From assembly GCA_958299035.1 (NCBI GenBank), contig CATQJL010000112.1:82850636-82914635 (forward strand): a DNA stretch of 64,000 nt, given 5' to 3'. Source of the DNA: Cylicocyclus nassatus. Taxonomy: Eukaryota > Nematoda > Chromadorea > Rhabditida > Strongylidae. Every line of letters starts with the position of its first letter. Position 1 is the first letter of the stretch. The notes under the pieces are model-generated. The model saw only the letters and a program-made list of their open reading frames with translations. It was not told the origin of the DNA and searched no databases. Both the position numbers and the translations under genes were made by a program. Below are positions 58,325 through 64,000 of this stretch, one piece after another.

Positions 58325-58348
58325 AGCAGTGGTATCAACGCAGAGTAC
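58325..58348 (+). other. SMART cDNA amplification adapter (artefact)
   Basis: The first 24 bases after the gap (AGCAGTGGTATCAACGCAG followed by AGTAC) match the SMART/SMARTer template-switch primer. This is library sequence, not genome. The following DNA may come from an amplified or chimeric clone. Confidence 0.5.
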
Positions 58349-58602
58349 TGACAAAAAAATTTTTCGATGAAGGTGCGTGGCGTGAGCCACGCCCCCGAAA
58401 AATTTTTTCTTATAAGGCCAAAATGAATTTTTGAAAAAAAAATTATTTTAATTATTTACAAATGCAGACGAGTCATTTGCACAAATTTATAGCCCATGTA
58501 AGTATTCAAAAAATTCGCGACCCGTTCTCGGGGGGGGGGGGGCCGTCCCCCTCAATACGCCACTGCAACACTCTTACAGACAACTAGCTGGCTTACCCGG
58601 CT

Positions 58603-58858
58603 CCGCCGTATGTTCCGAGTAGAAAATTCCATTTCTCAACCGATCCGGACCAAACTTGGCACACACACACTTCGGGCCCCGGCGGGTGTCATAGGCTACT
58701 TTTCGTCATCGATCGATATCGATTTTATCGATTTTTTGCAAAAATCGTTTCAGAAATGGAATTTTCTATTCGGAACATACGTATAGACAGACAGACAGAC
58801 AGACAGACAAACAAACAGACATACAAACAGACATTCAGCTTTACATATAAGATTGTTC
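58603..58858 (+). repeat. GACAGACA-tailed repeat, copy 3 (fullest)
   Basis: TATGTTCCGAGTAGAAAATT and AATTTTCTATTCGGAACATA form inverted arms around CACTTCGGGCCCCGG and TCATCGATCGATATCGATTT, followed by a (GACA)n tail and CATTCAGCTTTACATATAAG. Confidence 0.5.
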
Positions 58859-59372
58859 GCTCTTGCTACTCAAGGAGTACGAGCAAGAATATATGATGAC
58901 TAGATGTCATTCCCGGTCCTACCCGGAAAGCGGGCTCCAATGCCCGGTGGAAGGCATTAGAATCCAAAAGCGTCAAGACTACCTTCCTTATCCATATCTG
59001 AAGAAGCGCTTCCGCGACACATCCCGCTGACTCGAAGAACCGAATCCTCCTCGTCGCAAGATGTAAATGATCTTTACCGCCCCGCTTACCCAACTATGAT
59101 CCAAGAATGATTGATAAGTTTACTCCCTTACTGAGTAAACAAATCAATAAATCGATAAAAGGACCCAGTGAATCGTCGCAAAAAGTGGCCTATCTTCTGC
59201 GTTTGGCCTCATTTATGGGGGAGCAAATTTCGGATTCATCGTTCACAAACAAAGGAGTCTATAAGCCACATACTTACATACGAACAAATTTACAGAGGTT
59301 GAGTTTTATTTATATATAGATTCCAAAACTTTTCGAGCACAAATGTTTTTTCAGATGCCAGAATTTGATCTT
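58855..59372 (+). repeat. Dispersed repeat (TCTTGCTACTCAAGG), copy 3, split by an insertion
   Basis: CTCTTGCTACTCAAGGAGTA through ATATGATG (about 58898) continues at ATTCCAAAACTTTTCGAGC (59320). The 420 bp between has no counterpart in copies 1 and 2. Confidence 0.5.
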
Positions 59373-61290
59373 ATTTTCTGTTTTTGCCCCATCTCGGACA
59401 ATTATGGCGAGCACCCGCCGGCCGCGCACGGGCGACGCCGCGCCCACCCCGAGGGCGCGCCGGTAAGTGCCCGGTAAGCGCCCGAACAACGCCAGCGGGT
59501 GGCCCGGCAGGCGCCCAATAAATGCGCAATATGCATCTGGGGGGAGGGGGGGGGGGGTGGCAGTGCACCTCAGTATGACTAATGGGTTCGCACCTTTCAT
59601 TCTCAAAATTTCGCGGCATCTACACCACCATAACAAAGTTTCCGACGGTCATCAGATCTCAGGACCAAATAGTCCAATAAGGCTCAATCCGAGACACCAC
59701 TGATGAACAAGAACCTGGTGCTACTCGACTTTTGATTAATGCCACAAACGTTGAGGGTAGCCCTATTACCACGACGTATCTCACGCGAGTAGCATTTTTT
59801 CCTATAGCATGTATTAATTGCGCGGTCATGCAAGACCCGGGGCTCGTCGGAGTGACTTTGTCGGGCCGTGGCCTATAGGGCCGGGGCTTGCCCGAGAACT
59901 CATATGCAATGCATCCAGTAAGGCCCGAGGCTCGCTCGAGTGCTTTTCCTTGAGCCGCAATTTTCCGAGATGGACTCACAGGCTCTGCCGTCTTTTACTT
60001 CCTAAATGTTCATTCACACGTACTTAAAGTGATCGGCGGGTCTCACCTATGTTAATGGCATTACATGTTTGCCACTCCATTTCGTAGAACAACTTCGCAC
60101 TTGGAGCAGTCACTAATAATTCCGTACTAACATATCCTGCAGTCTTTTGTGCAAGCTATATCAATTCTGTTGGAAACCAACTGTCTCTTGATGCTGTCTG
60201 GTGGAATGTTTACTGAGGCATCTTTATCTAGTTGGATTTGCACGAGACATTGCTTAACTGCATTAGACACTGTCCGAAATGAACGGTAAGCAAAGAATCG
60301 TCTGGAAGTCCTGAAATGAAGTAAGTTTCTTTGGTTGCTATCTCGGTTGCCATTTTGATGGATTCTTGTCTCTCACTTTCACCCTGCAAGAACTGATTGC
60401 TGTAAACATGTTACGGGCTGCATGTTTTACGCCGGTCATCAATATGCTATCAGGTTTCTGAAAGCGTCGTCATCGCCAAAACATCAGGCGTTAGTAAAAT
60501 GTTTCGTTAACAACCTGTTGAGGCATTGAAAATTTGAAGATTATATACAAATTTCCTAAGTTTTGAAATAGGAAAACTACTTCAAGATGCCCCACCGCAC
60601 CTGTTCTCCTTGTTCGCGAAGCTTTAACGCCTGGTTAGAGAGTAATCGTTACAAATTAGGTACTTACGTTTTTTAACCGATGCAGATCACAGGACGTGTT
60701 TCCTCACTTCATAACGAAAAACAAACTAAGTATTACCTGTGGCTTGCCTGAAGACCCAAAGTGAACGGATTGTACAAGTCTATCCTTGGGATTATAATAC
60801 GGTAAAAGCATTATGTCCTGCATTCGAGTTTATTGAAGTGACAGCAAAAGGGGACTCTTGCCGGAGATTGTTGTGTGCACGTGACTGGCAGAGGATTGAC
60901 TGCGTGTCAAGACTAGTCGGCGACTTTATGCGATCCAATGTCAAAACCATTCCCTGTAAAAATTTGATGATTCATGAGTGAACTGAGTCATTTTCAAAGT
61001 TGAACAAAACGATCCAGTGATCCCGATCTACCAAGTGTTCGAGTAATTGTTCGAGCCAGAATCAATCCGAATGTGATGGTGCGGCTGAGATCACAACTCT
61101 GGGAAATGTTTACACATCAATCAACGCCGTAGACTCCTTAGCCTGAAACCGTCCTTTGCGCCATCGCAAAAGCCGACGTCAAATTGCGTATACTATCGTC
61201 AGGCATCTTACAGTCATGAACAAAAACCGTAGTGCAGTGCGACCACATTTGACTTAACCTCAAAAACAAGGTTTTCAAGAGCTTTGTATC
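59373..61290. other. Unassigned stretch with a very GC-rich block
   Basis: 59400-59560 is GC-rich (GGCCGCGCACGGGCGACGCC, then GCGCCC repeats and a poly-G run near 59536), unlike its AT-rich surroundings. 59830-59960 is also GC-rich with GGCCCGAGGCTCG-like words. The 80-codon ORF at 60739-60981 has no recognised domain. No gene supported. Confidence 0.5.
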
Positions 61291-62100
61291 AGGTTGTCCG
61301 GAAAACAATGTCGCATGGCATCCTACCGCGACAGAATAACCACAAAAAACATCGATTGGGGTATCATTCGATAGAGCAAAGCAAGCTCTACAAGCTAGTT
61401 CACAAATCTCCGCAGAGATGTTGCTCCAATTGAAGTTCGTATCCAAAATATAAAAAATTTCAGACGCCCGAAATATCGTATCTCCGTTCACAGACGTCTT
61501 AGGGATCTCCAATTTGCACAGGCATGTACTCTCCACACTAGACATTCACCTGTATAGTTTTTGGTATTTTTCCATGACTACAGTACGAGATAAAAAGAGG
61601 TCAAAAGTGCGAATATGTCGTGTTTTTCCGGTTTTTGCAAACAATTTGATTTTTCTCGAAAACTAGCGCTTGTCTAAAGCTGAAAATTCATGGTTGTACT
61701 CCTAAAGGTTCATGCTAGAGAATCACCCATGTGAGAAAAGCTCAGGATTGCTTTGGCGAAAACATGCCAAGTTTCGTTTTCTCTATTTCCAGCCATGGAA
61801 AAAACGCAAAAATATGCACACGAGCGTGTCGTATAGTGAGTCCATGCGTGAGCAAGTTAGGACTTCCTAGAACTTTTTTGAACGGAGATACGATTTTTTT
61901 CGGTTTTTCGGATCTTCGGTGCCTTGTGAAATTTGGCACCAAACTTCACGCAAATCAAACCTGGAGCGAATGTTCGAGCTTCATTTTCTAGAGCTTGCTC
62001 TGATCTATCGGTTGATACCCATTCACATACTTTCGTGCGCACCCTGCTGCGATATTGCATGATAAAACAAAAAGCGACATTATTTTCCGGATAACCATAT
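61291..62100. repeat. ~800 bp foldback element, ends GGTTGTCCGGAAAACAATGTCGC
   Basis: Left GGTTGTCCGGAAAACAATGT, right ACATTATTTTCCGGATAACC. Arms stay homologous inward for ~300 bp, so ORFs on both strands look alike (VNGDTIF and LNGDTIF) without being genes. Confidence 0.5.
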
Positions 62101-62207
62101 ATCACCATATATCTTTAATTTTACACTTTGCCTTTCCATTAGTGATAAGAGTAAAGATTTTGTTATCGTGTTACAAACTCTGGACCCTAGCATAACTAAG
62201 GTCCATT

Positions 62208-62256
62208 AGGCCTCGGATAGAGTTCACGCGATTCAATCGCGACAAGACAATTGTTA
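62208..62256. repeat. Half copy of the TTCACGCG MITE
   Basis: AGGCCTCGGATAGAGTTCAC then GCGATTCAATCGCGAC matches the left ends of copies 2 and 4; no right end follows. Confidence 0.5.
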
Positions 62257-62664
62257 GTTCATTGTGAGTCCTTTTTAATTAGCCAGCAGGGCTTTGCTGG
62301 TGCAAATGTGCTCGTTTCTACACTTCTTTTGTTACATGTTTGCGGAGGAGAACGTTTCACAAATCTTATTAGCCTTTCTACTGCGTCTTTTGCTACTAGA
62401 TACTCTCATTTAATCGATTTCGACTTTCACATCAGCATAAATGAAAATGGCTAGAATCTCAAATCTAGCGTTAGTTGTAAACCTCTTTTCTTGCATAAGT
62501 TTCTTTCGAGGTAGACCTGGAGGCTTCCACTTCTCATTCCGCTCCCATCTGCTTGAAAAAATGTTTTACTGCTCATAAGCGAAACGAAGAGCATCGAGTC
62601 GAGGACGCGCTGCGTGTTAGACGCAAAGGTACCGATGGGAAGCTGGCCGGGGCACACACTATAT

Positions 62665-62921
62665 TCAGTAGTTCTCGTGCTTCAAAGCTCCAAAAAAGCT
62701 CGATGGAGGGCTCTTGCGTTGGTGTTGTATTTTAAAAGCTGAATAAAAAGTTTTGACATTTTCGGGCGCTACCAAATTTCTGCTGCGCTGGTCCTCTGGT
62801 GTTTCGTTTTTCAAAAGGCAGCTAACCCTGTAATACTTAGATCGAAACTTCGCTTATCGAAGTTTGCAAGAATGTCTGTGATACGACTGATCACGCCATC
62901 GTCTAATTCTCTTCATTTCAG
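62665..62921 (+). promoter_or_regulatory. Conserved 5' region and splice acceptor of peptide copy 4
   Basis: TTCTCGTGCTTCAAAGCTCC, TTGTATTTTAAAAGCTGAAT, AAGTTTTGACATTTTCGGGC, TATCGAAGTTTGCAAGAA, GTGATACGACTGATC and a final TTCATTTCAG at 62912-62921. Same order as in units 1 and 2. Confidence 0.5.
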
Positions 62922-62922
62922 A

Positions 62923-63243
62923 ATGACATGGGCCCTTATTGTCGTGCTGCTTCTTTTGAACCTTGTTCAACCAATCCAACCATCAACCAACCCTCGAACA
63001 GTTGTTGATTCAGTGTATTGGAGTCTCTGCAGAGGATTTGATAGCAAAAATCCTCACGTCAGAAAGTTAGCAGATGAAAGATGCAACTCTTATTGTAAGA
63101 GACAGGTGAAAGCATTATTTGTGGTCGTCTTTATCAGCGTGGTCCCTTATCGGGGGAAGGAAGGAAGTGCTGAATTTTCTATTCAAAGAAGAAACACTGT
63201 GTACGAAAAGTCTGATCGAAATTTGTTTACGTTAATACCGTAA
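62923..63243 (+). CDS. Small secreted cysteine peptide, family copy 4
   Basis: Start chosen at MTWALIVVLLLLNLVQP because CTTCATTTCAG ends one base before the ATG; the in-frame ATG at 62872 is upstream of this acceptor. Then QPSTNPRTVVDSVYW, nearly identical to copy 1, and the core LC36RGFDSKNPHVRKLADERC54NSYC58 with the family spacing. After KRQ there is CAG|GTGAAA at phase 0, residue 61, as in copy 1. Without splicing the ORF runs on to 106 aa because the family stop after VKA is changed from TAA to TTA. The tail (ALFVVVFISVVPY and onward) resembles the untranslated region of the other copies, so it is either a readthrough extension or intron. The real protein is thus probably about 60-65 aa or a spliced form; the end coordinate is that of the open frame. 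Confidence 0.5.
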   Translation: MTWALIVVLLLLNLVQPIQPSTNPRTVVDSVYWSLCRGFDSKNPHVRKLADERCNSYCKRQVKALFVVVFISVVPYRGKEGSAEFSIQRRNTVYEKSDRNLFTLIP

Positions 63244-64000
63244 TAGCAGTTTTTTGACAGTTTCTAGAATTTGACTGTGCTATACAAACACCTACAGCAG
63301 TTTCACCCCTGTTCTGATACAGAGTTGCTTGAGGAAATCAGCATTCGCGGAAGCCCGTTTTTGGGTAGCGCTGGTTCCATCAATGACTTTTGACATCGCA
63401 ATCATAGAAAAAATTAGAAACATACAAAATAAGTCAAGGTGTTGGACTAAAGTAATACCGCAAAAAGAGCAATCGCGACCTGGCCTATACTGTAAACTAA
63501 GTAAAGCAGCCCTTCAATTTTATACATAGAAAACCACAAAAGAAATTGAGGCAAGAAAGAAACCCTAATAAAAACCCCAAACCCCCTTATTATACCCTGC
63601 CTTCTTCGCATATAAAAAAAATCAAAAACAGCTTGGAGGAGGCTCCTCAAAAAGGAGGAACATTATAGCATGGCAGTGATCTAAAACGATCACGGCGATT
63701 GATGGAAATCAAGACGTAACTTATTGTCCAGTATGAAAGCCCTGAAATGCTAACTCAGAATGATATGATAGATACAGCGCTTTTAGAGAAAGTTTCAAAA
63801 AATAATTACGACTTTTCAGGAGTCAGCCATCGATGGCGGTTGCAGAGGATACGTGTGCCAATGCCTACTTAAAGCTACTCCTTTGTAAGCTGACTTGATC
63901 CAGCTATCTCAATGTTCTCTGCAGTAGTAATGTCTGCTTTGAGAAACATAATGAACGAGAATTTCACAGTGAGTGTCTACATCGGCATAGTCCACACCGC
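63244..64000. other. Inverted unit flank
   Basis: AGAAATTGAGGCAA, CATGGCAGTGATC and AGTATGAAAGCCCTGAAATG are the inverse of sequence downstream of the genes in units 1 and 2 (25.3-25.6 and 49.7-50.1 kb). Nothing else supported. Confidence 0.5.

Noticed and set aside
57775..58390. ORFs of 184-201 codons over the second gap
   Set aside because: Almost entirely N; one end reads the amplification adapter.
61138..61545. 135-codon ORF and its mirrored partner at 61731-61991
   Set aside because: Both are the arms of one inverted-repeat element.

Overview
The window looks like nuclear DNA of a clade V (strongylid, probably hookworm-type) nematode. The reasons are small exons with TTTCAG-like 3' splice sites, a nematode-type nicotinic receptor gene, an RTE retrotransposon of the kind that fills hookworm genomes, and a very high density of foldback and MITE-like repeats. 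Coding sequence is sparse. The species is inference; the gene-level calls come from reading the sequence.

Region by region. 1-7.7 kb holds the 3' two-thirds of a nicotinic acetylcholine receptor alpha-type subunit on the + strand: Cys-loop, vicinal cysteines, TM1-TM4 and a 4.1 kb last intron. It converges tail to tail with a small secreted Gly/Pro-rich peptide gene on the - strand (7.79-9.41 kb), whose first exon contributes only the start codon. 10-25 kb is mainly nonautonomous inverted-repeat elements plus one decayed mariner/Tc1-type transposase (17.5-18.0 kb). 25-30 kb is a duplicated unit carrying a small secreted cysteine-peptide gene. 30-34.6 kb is a diverged ~150-190 bp tandem repeat mixed with palindromes. 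37.3 kb has a second peptide gene. 39.1-40.7 kb has an RTE C-terminus inserted into an unidentified, frameshifted ORF, ending at a 500-N gap. 41.4-49.8 kb is a large inverted duplication (arms about 3.0-3.2 kb, spacer about 2.2 kb) built of mariner-like MITEs. 49.7-53.6 kb is another copy of the peptide unit, 55.8-57.8 kb an inverted partial copy that runs into a second 500-N gap, and 62.4-63.8 kb a further inverted copy.

The most interesting thread is a family of four tiny secreted peptides (27.4, 37.3, 50.5 and 62.9 kb). They share an MKWALI-type signal peptide, an invariant C-x17-C-x3-C core, and a splice-acceptor CAG one base before the ATG, which suggests spliced-leader trans-splicing. 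At least three sit in clearly homologous duplicated blocks whose upstream region is also conserved. One copy is only 50 codons long and easily missed. I do not recognise the family.

Cautions: both gaps are exactly 500 N, so their real sizes are unknown, and the sequence right after the second gap begins with a SMART-type cDNA amplification adapter, which is a construction artefact. Repeat boundaries were read by eye and are approximate.

Form note: the original answer gave no feature confidences; every 0.5 is a placeholder required by the schema, not an estimate.
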